The position numbers were made by a program, and so were the translations under genes. Of a stretch of DNA of 7,586 nucleotides, positions 1 through 6,844 are shown one piece after another. This DNA comes from Solirubrobacteraceae bacterium. Lineage in GTDB: Bacteria > Actinomycetota > Thermoleophilia > Solirubrobacterales > Solirubrobacteraceae. How positions within the stretch are numbered: position 1 is the first letter of the stretch; the number at the start of each line of letters is the position of its first letter. The notes below the pieces were generated by a model, which saw only the letters and a list, made by a program, of their open reading frames with translations, was not told the DNA's origin and did no database searches. Location of the stretch: positions 1-7,586 of the forward strand of contig JANJUA010000408.1 in NCBI GenBank assembly GCA_024710825.1. Direction: 5' to 3'.

Positions 1-672
1 CTGCTCGAGGAGGTCCCGGCCGACCGCGAGACCATCGCCGCCGCGGCGGAGCGCGCCGGCTGGCCGGTGCCTCGCGCGCTGTGCGCGATCGCCCTCGCCC
101 GGCCCGTGGACCCGGGGGCGGTGGCGCGCAGGATCGGCCCGGACGTCCTGCCGGGCGCCGCGCTCGGCGACCCCTGCCTGCTCGTGCCCGACCCTGACGG
201 CCCGGGCCGGGCGGAGCGGCTCGAAGCGGCCCTCGCGGGCCGACCGTCCGCCGTCGGCCCGTCCGTCGAGCCGGCGCGGGCGCTCGGTTCGCTGCGGCCC
301 GCGCGACGTCTGCTCGCGCTCACCGAGCCGCCGGAGGCGGGGCAGCAGCCGCCGCGCGTCGACGACCACCTGGCCGACCTGGCTCTGGACGCCGCGCGCG
401 AGCCGCTGGCCGCGCTCGCGGCCCGACGGCTCGCGGCGCTCGACGGCCGCACGGAGGCCTCGCGGGCGCGCCTGGAGGAGACCCTGCTGGCGTGGCTGGA
501 GCTCCAGGGCAGCGCCCCGGCGGTGGCCGCGCGCCTCCACGTGCACCCCCAGACGGTCCGCTACCGCCTCGCCCGCCTGCGCGACGCGCTCGGCGACGCG
601 CTCGACGACCCCGAGGCCCGCTTCGAGCTCCTGCTCGCCCTCCGCGCCGAGGCGCTGCGGCCCCCGGCCTAG
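1..672 (+). CDS. PucR/CdaR-family transcriptional regulator, C-terminal part (5' end outside window)
   Basis: The frame is open from base 1 to a TAG at 670-672, so at least 223 residues of a longer protein are visible and the true start lies upstream. The last ~65 residues form a typical PucR C-terminal helix-turn-helix: a helix with LEETLLAWLE, then VAARLHVHPQTVRYRLARL (about visible residues 174-192), then a DPEARFELLLALRA tail. In this family that domain binds DNA, and the upstream part is a variable sensor or GGDEF-like central region; the Ala/Arg-rich sequence before the HTH fits that role but carries no motif I can name. A GTG at 67 could open a shorter ORF, but coding-like sequence continues upstream of it (LLEEVPADRETIAAAAERAG), so I treat the gene as partial. 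The ligand and target are unknown. It ends 13 bp before ileS, which may be simple adjacency rather than co-regulation. Confidence 0.85.
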   Translation: MLEEVPADRETIAAAAERAGWPVPRALCAIALARPVDPGAVARRIGPDVLPGAALGDPCLLVPDPDGPGRAERLEAALAGRPSAVGPSVEPARALGSLRPARRLLALTEPPEAGQQPPRVDDHLADLALDAAREPLAALAARRLAALDGRTEASRARLEETLLAWLELQGSAPAVAARLHVHPQTVRYRLARLRDALGDALDDPEARFELLLALRAEALRPPA

Positions 673-675
673 AAT
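670..675 (+). promoter_or_regulatory. Candidate -10 element (TAGAAT) for a leaderless ileS transcript
   Basis: TAGAAT differs from TATAAT at one base and overlaps the TAG stop of the upstream regulator. Ten bases separate it from the ileS ATG. With the usual 6-7 nt from -10 to the start of transcription, the mRNA would begin within a few bases of the ATG. No Shine-Dalgarno sequence is visible in the 13-bp gap (AATCGACCGACCC), which agrees with a leaderless message. I see no convincing -35 box about 17 bp upstream. Confidence 0.4.
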
Positions 676-685
676 CGACCGACCC

Positions 686-3600
686 ATGGCCGTCGACCCC
701 AACGTGAGCTTCCCCGCGCTCGAGCAGCGCATCCTCGAGCGCTGGCGCGAGCGCGACGTGTTCGCCGAGTCGCTGCGGCGCCGCGCCGGCGCGGAGCCGT
801 GGGTCTTCTACGAGGGCCCGCCCACGGCCAACGGCCGTCCGGGCAGCCACCACGTCCTCTCCCGCGTCTTCAAGGACATCTTCCCGCGCTTCAAGACCAT
901 GCGCGGCTACCGCGTCGACCGCAAGGGCGGCTGGGACTGCCACGGCCTGCCCGTCGAGATCGCCGTCGAGCAGCAGCTGGGCATCTCGACGAAGCAGGAG
1001 ATCGAGGCGTACGGCATCGCCGAGTTCAACGCGAAGTGCCGCGAGTCGGTCTTCGAGTTCCTCGAGGACTGGGACCGGCTGACCGAGCGGATCGGCTTCT
1101 GGGTGGACCTCGAGCACGCCTACCGCACGCTCGACGCCACCTACGTCGAGTCGGTCTGGTGGGCGCTGCGCCAGATCTCCGACAAGGGCCTGCTCTACGA
1201 GGGCCACAAGGTCGTCCCCTACTGCCCGCGCTGCGGGACCGCGCTGTCCAGCCACGAGGTCGCGCTCGGCTACCAGGACGTCGAGGACCCCTCCGTCTAC
1301 GTCCGCTTCCCGGTCACCGAGGACGGCGGGCCGGTGCAGTCCGGCGACGACCTGCTCGTCTGGACCACCACGCCGTGGACGCTCGTCTCCAACGCCGCCG
1401 TCGCGGTGCACCCCGAGCTGACCTACGTGCGGGCGCGCTACCCGCAGGGCATCGCGGTGCTGGCCGAGGCGCTGGTGGAGCGCGTGCTCGGCGAGGACGT
1501 GCGGATCCTCGACCGCTTTCCGGGGGCGGCGCTCGACGGCGTCCGCTACGAGCCGCCGTTTGGCTTCATCTCCGGCGAGGCCTACGGCGAGCGAGGCCAC
1601 TCGGTCCTGCTCGGCGACTTCGTCACGGCCACCGACGGCACCGGCCTCGTCCACACGGCCATCGCGTTCGGCGAGGACGACTTCCAGCTCGGCCAGCAGT
1701 ACGGGCTGAACGTCGTCAACCCGGTGCGCCTCGACGGCACCTACGACGAGCGCATCGGACCCTACGAGGGGCGCTTCGTCAAGGACGCCGACCTGGACCT
1801 GGTCGAGGACCTGCGCGCCCGCGGCCGGCTGCTGCGCGTCGAGGCATTCGAGCACGCCTACCCGCACTGCTGGCGTTGCGGCACCCCGCTGCTGTACTAC
1901 GCCAAGCCGTCCTGGTACATCGCGACCTCCCAGCTGCGCGAGCGCCTGCTCGCGGCCAACGAGACCGTCGACTGGCACCCGGAGCACATCAAGCACGGCC
2001 GCTTCGGCGACTGGCTGACCAACAACGTCGACTGGGCGCTCTCGCGCGAGCGCTACTGGGGCACGCCGCTGCCCGTGTGGCGCTGCGATGAGGGCCACAC
2101 CCACACGATCGGCTCGTTCGACGAGCTCGAGGAGCTGTCGGGCGTGCGGCTGACCGACCCGCACCGCCCGTACGTCGACGACGTCGGCTTCCCGTGCCCG
2201 CGGTGCGCGCGGCGGATGCAGCGCGTCCCCGAGGTCATCGACGTCTGGTTCGACTCGGGCGCGATGCCGTTCGCCCAGCATCACGCGCCGTTCGAGCACG
2301 AGGCGGTGTTCGAGTCGCGCTTCCCCGCCGACTACATCTGCGAGGCGCTCGACCAGACCCGTGGCTGGTTCTACTCGCTGCTGGCGGTCTCGACGCTGCT
2401 GTTCGACCGCGCGCCGTACCGCAACGTCGTCTGCCTGGGCCTGATCCTCGACGACGAGGGCCAGAAGATGAGCAAGTCGAAGGGCAACGTCGTCGCGCCC
2501 TGGGACGTGCTCGACGAGCACGGCGCCGACGCCTTCCGCTGGTACTTCTTCACCTCCAAGCAGCCGTGGGACGGCTACCGCTTCTCGATCGACGCGATCG
2601 GCGACGGCGTGCGCGGCTTCCTGCGCCAGCTCTGGAACACGTACGCGTTCTACGACCGCTACGCGCCCGAGCGCCCGAGCGAGCCGACGGACCTCGACCG
2701 CTGGGCGCTCTCGCGGCTGAGCGCGACGGTCGGCGAGGTGACCGAGCGCCTCGACGCCTACGACGCCACCACCGCCGGCCGCGCGATCGCCGCGTTCGTC
2801 GACGACCTCTCCAACTGGTACGTGCGCCGCTCGCGCCGGCGCTTCTGGGACGGCGAGCAGGCCGCGTTCGACACGCTGCGCACGTGCCTGCTCACGGTCT
2901 CCAAGCTGCTCGCCCCGTTCACGCCGTTCGTCGCCGACGAGCTCTACGAGGGCCTCGACGGCAGCGAGCCGTCGGTGCACGTCACCGACTGGCCGGAGCC
3001 CGCCGAGCGCGACGCGGAGCTCGAGGCGGCGATGGCGGTCGCTCGCGAGACGGTGCGGCTGGGCCTCGCGGCGCGCAAGCAGGCCAACGCGAAGGTGCGC
3101 CAGCCGCTGCGCGCGGCGGTGGTCGTCGCCGACCGCCGGGAGCGGGCGGCGATCGAGCGTCTCGCGGACGTCGTCGCCGACGAGCTCAACGTCAAGGAGC
3201 TGCGCTTCGTCGACAACGCCGACGAGCTCGGCTCCTACGAGGTCAAGGCCAACTATCGCCGGCTCGGGCCGCGCTTCGGCAGGGCGATGCCGCAGGTCGC
3301 GGCCGCGATCGAGGCGCTGGACCCGGCGCATGTCGCCCGCTCGCTGCGCGACGGCCAGACGGTCGGCGTCGCGATCGACGGCCACGACCACGAGCTCACC
3401 GCCGACGACCTTCAGCTCGCGATGGCGCCGCTCGAGGGCTATCAGCTCGAGCGCGAGGGCTCCCACGCGGTGGCGTTGGAGCTGGCTCTCGACGCGGAGC
3501 TGCGCCGCGAGGGGCTCGCCCGCGAGATCGTCCGCGCCGTGCAGGAGGCGCGCAAGCGCGCCGGGCTCGACGTGTCCGACCGCATCGCGCTGACCCTCGG

Positions 3601-3748
3601 CGGCGACGGGGAGCTGCTCGACGCGGCGCGCGCCTTCGAGGCCTACGTGACGGGCGAGACGCTCGCCACCACCGTCTCCTACGACGGAGGCGGCGACGCC
3701 GCGGCGATCGACGGGCGCGAGCTGCTCATCGGCGTCGCCCGCAGCTGA
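686..3748 (+). CDS. ileS: Isoleucyl-tRNA synthetase, type 2 (IleRS2-like)
   Basis: Class I synthetase that charges tRNA-Ile with isoleucine in the cytoplasm and edits misactivated valine. It has 1020 residues, a normal length. Visible parts: N-terminal half of the Rossmann domain with FYEGPPTANG at 41-50 and the HIGH-equivalent at 53-56, which reads GSHH; CP1 editing domain with WTTTPWTL at 226-233 and GTGLVHTAIAFGEDD at 318-332; CxxC pairs at 180/183, 395/398 and 504/507, which could bind zinc; DVWFDSG before the second Rossmann half; KMSKS at 594-598; anticodon-binding helices; and the C-terminal extension (KVRQPL, ELNVKELRFVD, LRREGLAREIVRAVQEARKRAG) typical of type-2 enzymes. The ATG at 686 starts directly before the expected N-terminal helix. 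The GXHH order, with first and third positions swapped against HXGH, is known from mupirocin hyper-resistant IleRS2 enzymes. No T-box leader fits in the 13-bp upstream gap. Function is certain; the resistance phenotype is inferred. Confidence 0.98.
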   Translation: MAVDPNVSFPALEQRILERWRERDVFAESLRRRAGAEPWVFYEGPPTANGRPGSHHVLSRVFKDIFPRFKTMRGYRVDRKGGWDCHGLPVEIAVEQQLGISTKQEIEAYGIAEFNAKCRESVFEFLEDWDRLTERIGFWVDLEHAYRTLDATYVESVWWALRQISDKGLLYEGHKVVPYCPRCGTALSSHEVALGYQDVEDPSVYVRFPVTEDGGPVQSGDDLLVWTTTPWTLVSNAAVAVHPELTYVRARYPQGIAVLAEALVERVLGEDVRILDRFPGAALDGVRYEPPFGFISGEAYGERGHSVLLGDFVTATDGTGLVHTAIAFGEDDFQLGQQYGLNVVNPVRLDGTYDERIGPYEGRFVKDADLDLVEDLRARGRLLRVEAFEHAYPHCWRCGTPLLYYAKPSWYIATSQLRERLLAANETVDWHPEHIKHGRFGDWLTNNVDWALSRERYWGTPLPVWRCDEGHTHTIGSFDELEELSGVRLTDPHRPYVDDVGFPCPRCARRMQRVPEVIDVWFDSGAMPFAQHHAPFEHEAVFESRFPADYICEALDQTRGWFYSLLAVSTLLFDRAPYRNVVCLGLILDDEGQKMSKSKGNVVAPWDVLDEHGADAFRWYFFTSKQPWDGYRFSIDAIGDGVRGFLRQLWNTYAFYDRYAPERPSEPTDLDRWALSRLSATVGEVTERLDAYDATTAGRAIAAFVDDLSNWYVRRSRRRFWDGEQAAFDTLRTCLLTVSKLLAPFTPFVADELYEGLDGSEPSVHVTDWPEPAERDAELEAAMAVARETVRLGLAARKQANAKVRQPLRAAVVVADRRERAAIERLADVVADELNVKELRFVDNADELGSYEVKANYRRLGPRFGRAMPQVAAAIEALDPAHVARSLRDGQTVGVAIDGHDHELTADDLQLAMAPLEGYQLEREGSHAVALELALDAELRREGLAREIVRAVQEARKRAGLDVSDRIALTLGGDGELLDAARAFEAYVTGETLATTVSYDGGGDAAAIDGRELLIGVARS

Positions 3749-3763
3749 TCGGGCTGTGGCATC

Positions 3764-4627
3764 GTGCGGGGCGTGGAGCTCGCACCCAACACGTTCGCGG
3801 CGGCCGGCCTCGATCGCGCGGCGTGGCGGCGGCGCGACGACGCCTGGCTGGCGCAGCCGGGTACGCGCGCGCTCGTGACGGCCGGCGGCGAGCTCGCCGT
3901 CGACCCGGATGGCGCGCCGCTCCTGGTGTCGCCCGGCGACGCCGAGCCGCTCGACGGCACGGCCCCGATCCTGCTCGGCGAGCGCGGCGGCGCCCCGCTG
4001 GGCGCCGTCGAGGTGGCCGCCGCGCCCCGAGGCGCCCGGCTGGCCTCGCTGCGCGAGCTCGCGCCGGCGCTGGACCAGGAGGCGGGCGGCCTCGCCGCGT
4101 ACGCCGTGGCGATGGGTAACTGGCACCGGCGCCACCGCTTCTGCGCCGCCTGCGGCGCACCGAGCCTCCCGGCCGAGGCGGGCCACGTCCGCGCCTGCCC
4201 CGCGTGCGGCGTCGAACACCACCCGCGCACCGATCCGGTCGTGATCATGCTCGTCGTCGACCGGGCCGGCGACCGGGTGCTCCTCGGCCGGCAGGCCTCT
4301 TGGGAGCCCGGGCGCTACTCGTGCCTCGCGGGCTTCGTCGAGCCGGGCGAGTCGCTCGAGGAGGCCGTCATGCGCGAGGTCGACGAGGAGGCCGGGGTGG
4401 CGGTGGACGGCGTGACGTACCGATCGTCGCAGCCGTGGCCGTTCCCCGCCTCGCTCATGCTCGGATTCGACTGCCGCTACGCGACGGGCGAGCCGGTCGT
4501 CCGCGACGGCGAGCTGGAGGACGTGCGCTGGTTCAGCCGCGCGGAGCTGGGCGCGGCGAATCTGCCGCCGCGGCTGGCGATAGCTCGCCGCCTGATCGAC
4601 GCATGGGTCGCCCGCCCGGCAGGGTGA
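3764..4627 (+). CDS. nudC: NADH pyrophosphatase / NAD-capped RNA hydrolase (NudC-type Nudix)
   Basis: Zinc-dependent Nudix hydrolase that cleaves NAD(H) to NMN(H) and AMP; family members also remove NAD caps from RNA 5' ends. Domains in order: a variable N-terminal domain (1-~118); a four-cysteine zinc ribbon with C127, C130, C145 and C148; and a Nudix domain whose box at 190-212 fits GX5EX7REUXEEXGU exactly (GFVEPGE, then REVDEEAGV). The diagnostic SQPWPFPAS at 222-230, ten residues after the Nudix box, separates NudC from other Nudix enzymes. Length 287 aa is normal. The start is uncertain: GTG 3764 is the first option, but GTG 3773 (giving VELAPNTF) has a TGGCAT box ten bases upstream, similar in position to boxes before other genes here. 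The gene lies 15 bp after ileS and could be read through from it. Its last 95 bp overlap the exporter gene on the opposite strand. Confidence 0.95.
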   Translation: MRGVELAPNTFAAAGLDRAAWRRRDDAWLAQPGTRALVTAGGELAVDPDGAPLLVSPGDAEPLDGTAPILLGERGGAPLGAVEVAAAPRGARLASLRELAPALDQEAGGLAAYAVAMGNWHRRHRFCAACGAPSLPAEAGHVRACPACGVEHHPRTDPVVIMLVVDRAGDRVLLGRQASWEPGRYSCLAGFVEPGESLEEAVMREVDEEAGVAVDGVTYRSSQPWPFPASLMLGFDCRYATGEPVVRDGELEDVRWFSRAELGAANLPPRLAIARRLIDAWVARPAG

Positions 4628-5741
4628 GGGCGAGCGCGAGCGCCAGGAGCGGCAGCACCGCGACGATCTCCAGGGCGCCGCGGATGCCGATCTCGTCCGC
4701 GATCACGCCGAGCAGCGCCGCGCCGACGCCGCCGAGGCCGATCGACAGGCCGAGGCTCACGCCGGACGCGATGCCGAGGTGACCCGGCAGCAGCGCCTGG
4801 CTCATCACGACGCTGACGGAGAAGGTGGCGATGGTCGCCGCGCCGATGGCGGCGAGCGCCACGACCGCGAGCACCGGGCTCGCGAGCAGGAACAGCACGA
4901 TGAGCGGGGGCAGCAGGCCCATCGACGCGACGAAGACGACGCGCGCGCCGAGGCGGTCGGCCAGCGGCCCGCCGAGCAGCGTGCCGACGGCGCCCGCGGC
5001 GAGCATCACCGTCAGCGCGGCGTTCCCGTCGGCCTTCGACGTGCCCAGGTCGGCGACGAAGTACAGCGGCACGAACGTGACGAGCCCGAAGAAGACCCAC
5101 GAGCGCATGACGATCGCCAGGCTCAGGCGCGTGAACGCGCCCCAGCGGTTGCGGGCGCCGGAGCCGTGGCTCGCGTGGCCGGCCGATGGCCGGAATCGCG
5201 CCAGGCGAGGCAGGAGCGCGAGCTGCACCAGGGCGATGGCGCCCGGCAGCAGCACGAGGCCGGCGGTGCCCTTCATCCCGAAGGCGAGCACGAGCGGCGT
5301 GGCCATGATCGGTCCGAGCGCCATGCCCGCGTTGCCGCCCACGCTGAACAGCGACATGCCCGTCGCCCGACGGTCCCCGGACGCGTAGTGGGCGAAGCGT
5401 GACGCCTCCGGGTGGTACGCGGCCACGCCGAGCCCGCTGACGACGATCGCCGCGAACGTGGCGCCGTAGCTCGGCATCAGCCCGACGGCGGCGATGCCGA
5501 TCCCGCTCAGCGCCAGGCCGGTCGGCATGAGCCAGGCCATCGGGCTGCGGTCCGACAGCCAGCCGAAGAGCGGCTGCACGACGGAGGAGGCCACGGTCGC
5601 CGCCAGGACGAGCGTGGCCGCCTGTCCGTAGCTCCAACCGCGCTGAGCGATGAGGAACGGCAGCAGCGCAGGGATGACCCCCTGACAGGAGTCGACGGCC
5701 AGGTGCCCGGCGGACAGGAGCGCGAGGGGGCGGCGATGCAC
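4533..5741 (-). CDS. MFS transporter, fosmidomycin-resistance (Fsr)-like exporter
   Basis: A 402-residue inner-membrane protein with about twelve hydrophobic segments in two halves, split by a charged cytoplasmic loop around 181-203. MFS loop signatures appear at 60-65 (GWLSDR) and in the second half at 257-267 (GGPLADRLGAR). The stretch AYHPEASRFAHYASGDRR (108-125) followed by GMSLFSVGGNAGMALGP (128-144) is the best match I know to the Fsr subgroup, whose E. coli member exports fosmidomycin. The substrate here cannot be told from sequence and may be any small drug or metabolite. The start is a GTG with the hydrophobic first helix directly behind it. The gene begins 18 bp after the thioredoxin stop, so it is probably in the same operon. 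An Ala/Pro/Arg-rich tail after about residue 375 is encoded opposite the end of nudC; such a tail is unlikely to be in the membrane. Confidence 0.9.
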   Translation of the reverse strand: MHRRPLALLSAGHLAVDSCQGVIPALLPFLIAQRGWSYGQAATLVLAATVASSVVQPLFGWLSDRSPMAWLMPTGLALSGIGIAAVGLMPSYGATFAAIVVSGLGVAAYHPEASRFAHYASGDRRATGMSLFSVGGNAGMALGPIMATPLVLAFGMKGTAGLVLLPGAIALVQLALLPRLARFRPSAGHASHGSGARNRWGAFTRLSLAIVMRSWVFFGLVTFVPLYFVADLGTSKADGNAALTVMLAAGAVGTLLGGPLADRLGARVVFVASMGLLPPLIVLFLLASPVLAVVALAAIGAATIATFSVSVVMSQALLPGHLGIASGVSLGLSIGLGGVGAALLGVIADEIGIRGALEIVAVLPLLALALALTLPGGRPMRRSGGELSPAAAADSPRPAPRG

Positions 5742-5749
5742 GCCCCCAG

Positions 5750-5755
5750 ACGCTA
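5750..5755 (-). promoter_or_regulatory. Possible -10 element (TAGCGT) before the MFS gene
   Basis: On the minus strand TAGCGT fits TANNNT and lies eight bases upstream of the GTG start at 5741, inside the 18-bp gap after the thioredoxin gene. The position resembles the boxes before ileS and the glycosyltransferase. The G-run next to the start (GGGGGC, 5747-5742) sits too close to the GTG to be a good ribosome-binding site. This could allow separate leaderless expression of the exporter. No -35 box was recognised, so a chance match is possible. Confidence 0.25.
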
Positions 5756-5759
5756 GGCG

Positions 5760-6080
5760 CTACGCCAGCGCCGGCTCCAGCTCCGCTTCGAGCTTGCGCT
5801 TCGGGTAGGCGCCGATGATCTTCGTGGCGGGCGCGCCGTTCTTGAAGAGGATCATCGTCGGGATCGAGAGGACCTCGTACTTCGCGGCGGTCTGCTGGTT
5901 CTCGTCGACGTTCAGCTTGACCACGCGCAGCCCACGCTCCTGCGCGATCTCCTCGAGGACCGGGCCGACGACGCGGCAGGGGCCGCACCACGGCGCCCAG
6001 AAGTCCACGAGGACGGGCTCGGTCGCCTCGATCACCTCAGCCTGGAAGTTCGTGTCGGTGACGTCCTGCAGCGCTGCCAT
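5760..6080 (-). CDS. trxA: Thioredoxin
   Basis: Cytoplasmic dithiol-disulfide oxidoreductase, reduced by thioredoxin reductase, that supplies electrons to ribonucleotide reductase, peroxiredoxins and other proteins. The 106-residue length is the classic single-domain size. The active site WCGPC is at 31-35 with both cysteines (C32, C35), the buried aspartate at D26 in VDFWAP, and the cis-proline at P74 in SIPTMILF; the glycine motif near residue 90 (IIGAYPKRKL) is in place although the usual G-A-x-x-K order is slightly altered. No signal peptide is present. The ATG is preceded by a strong GAGGAG ribosome-binding site at a 5-nt spacing. Its first base is the last base of the stop of the preceding glycosyltransferase gene (TGATG), implying translational coupling. 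The paralogue number in the genome is unknown, so the symbol is by family. Confidence 0.97.
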   Translation of the reverse strand: MAALQDVTDTNFQAEVIEATEPVLVDFWAPWCGPCRVVGPVLEEIAQERGLRVVKLNVDENQQTAAKYEVLSIPTMILFKNGAPATKIIGAYPKRKLEAELEPALA

Positions 6081-6835
6081 CAGTGCTCCTCGTCGGTCGT
6101 TGCCCTGTCACTATACAAAATGAAGCGGCGGAGCCGCGGCACCAGGACGACCGCCTCGGCCGCGATCCGCCAGCTCATCTTCGAGCGCCCGCGCACGCGA
6201 TCGCGGAAGACGATCGGCACCTCCACGACGCGAAAGCCGCGCCGCACCGCGCGATAGGTCAGCTCCACCTGGAAGGCATACCCCTTCGAGCGCACCGTGG
6301 ACAGGTCGATCGCCTCGAGCACCTCGCGGCGGAAGCACTTGAAGCCGCCGGTCAGGTCCCGGATGCGCAGGCCGAGCATGAGCGCCGCGTACAGCGACCC
6401 GCCGCGCGAGACCAGCCGCCGCAGCAGGCTCCAGTCCTCGACGCCCCCACCGCGCACGTAGCGCGACCCGAGCGCCAGGTCGGCCCCGGCGTCGCGCACC
6501 GCCCCGAGCAGCCGGGCGAGGTCCGCGGGGTCGTGCGAGAAGTCGGCGTCCATCTCCATGACGTAGCCGGCGCCCGCGTCCAGCGCGTGAGCGAAGCCGG
6601 CGAGGTACGCCGGGCCCAGCCCCTCGCGCACCGCGCGATGCAGGACGCCGACCTCGGGCAGCTCCCCGGCGAGCCGGTCGGCGATCGCGCCCGTCCCGTC
6701 AGGAGAGTCGTCGTCGACCACCAGGATGCGGAATCCCTCGGGCGCCGCGCGGCTGAGAACCCCGTGCGCGGCTCTCACGACCCCCTCGACGTTGGGGGCC
6801 TCGTCGTAGGTGGGGAGCACGAGCCAGGGGAGCAT
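6080..6835 (-). CDS. Polyprenol-phosphate mannosyltransferase-like GT2 glycosyltransferase
   Basis: Family 2, GT-A fold enzyme of the dolichol/polyprenol-phosphate mannose synthase type. It probably moves a sugar from a nucleotide donor (GDP-mannose in characterised relatives) to a polyprenyl phosphate on the cytoplasmic face of the membrane, which feeds lipoglycan or protein glycosylation. Motifs: LPTYDE at 7-12, VVDDDSPDGT at 39-48, the metal-binding DxD in MDADFSHDP at 95-103 (D96, D98), GSRYVRGG at 123-130, TGGFKCFRR at 162-170, YAFQVEL at 186-192, and FRDRVRGRSKMS at 210-221. The 251-residue length matches the soluble catalytic domain with no C-terminal membrane helices, as in Ppm1-D2 or DPM1 types. 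The ATG lies right before the first beta strand, so little could be missing. It heads the minus-strand run with trxA and the exporter. Sugar specificity cannot be read from sequence; a glucosyl or other hexosyl donor is possible. Confidence 0.93.
   Translation of the reverse strand: MLPWLVLPTYDEAPNVEGVVRAAHGVLSRAAPEGFRILVVDDDSPDGTGAIADRLAGELPEVGVLHRAVREGLGPAYLAGFAHALDAGAGYVMEMDADFSHDPADLARLLGAVRDAGADLALGSRYVRGGGVEDWSLLRRLVSRGGSLYAALMLGLRIRDLTGGFKCFRREVLEAIDLSTVRSKGYAFQVELTYRAVRRGFRVVEVPIVFRDRVRGRSKMSWRIAAEAVVLVPRLRRFILYSDRATTDEEH
6086..6091 (-). promoter_or_regulatory. Ribosome-binding site of the thioredoxin gene (GAGGAG)
   Basis: Minus-strand GAGGAG lies five bases before the thioredoxin ATG, inside the last codons of the glycosyltransferase (Asp-Glu-Glu region). 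It is the only clear Shine-Dalgarno sequence at a start codon in this window, and it supports the start chosen at 6080. Confidence 0.8.
6110..6115 (-). promoter_or_regulatory. Candidate internal promoter -10 (TATAGT) for trxA
   Basis: Within the 3' end of the glycosyltransferase gene an AT-rich patch stands out from very GC-rich surroundings (plus strand CTATACAAAATGAA, 6111-6124). On the minus strand it contains TATAGT, one mismatch from TATAAT. Transcription from it would start near 6103, leaving a short leader of about 22 nt that includes the GAGGAG ribosome-binding site of trxA. No good -35 hexamer is visible at the expected distance. The patch also encodes in-frame residues FILYSD of the glycosyltransferase. 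Confidence 0.35.
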
Positions 6836-6844
6836 GGAGGCGGG

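Noticed and set aside
842..853. Absence of a normal HIGH motif as a sign of an inactive or paralogous synthetase
   Set aside because: All other IleRS motifs, including KMSKS and the editing domain, are intact, and GXHH is a known functional variant in type-2 enzymes.
3746..3772. A terminator or riboswitch between ileS and nudC
   Set aside because: The gap is 15-24 bp, with no hairpin followed by a T-run.
2194..4119. A 641-codon plus-strand frame overlapping ileS and running into nudC
   Set aside because: Out-of-frame shadow of ileS; the product is dominated by Arg, Ala and Pro and carries no recognisable domain.
320..4222. A 1300-codon minus-strand open frame antisense to ileS and nudC
   Set aside because: It is a stop-free shadow caused by high GC and strong third-position G/C in the plus-strand genes. 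Its translation is Arg/Ala/Val/Asp-rich low-complexity sequence with no motif, while the plus strand has definitive IleRS and NudC signatures.
4779..5402. Plus-strand frames opposite the MFS gene (His/Gln/Arg-rich and Ala/Arg/Ser-rich products)
   Set aside because: Antisense shadows; compositions typical of reverse-complemented membrane-protein codons, with no start signals.
4477..5991. A 504-codon minus-strand frame covering the MFS and thioredoxin genes
   Set aside because: Frame-shifted shadow of the same strand; the thioredoxin and the exporter are intact in other frames.
5815..6123. A 102-codon plus-strand frame opposite the thioredoxin gene
   Set aside because: Antisense to a perfect WCGPC thioredoxin, without a ribosome-binding site or domain.
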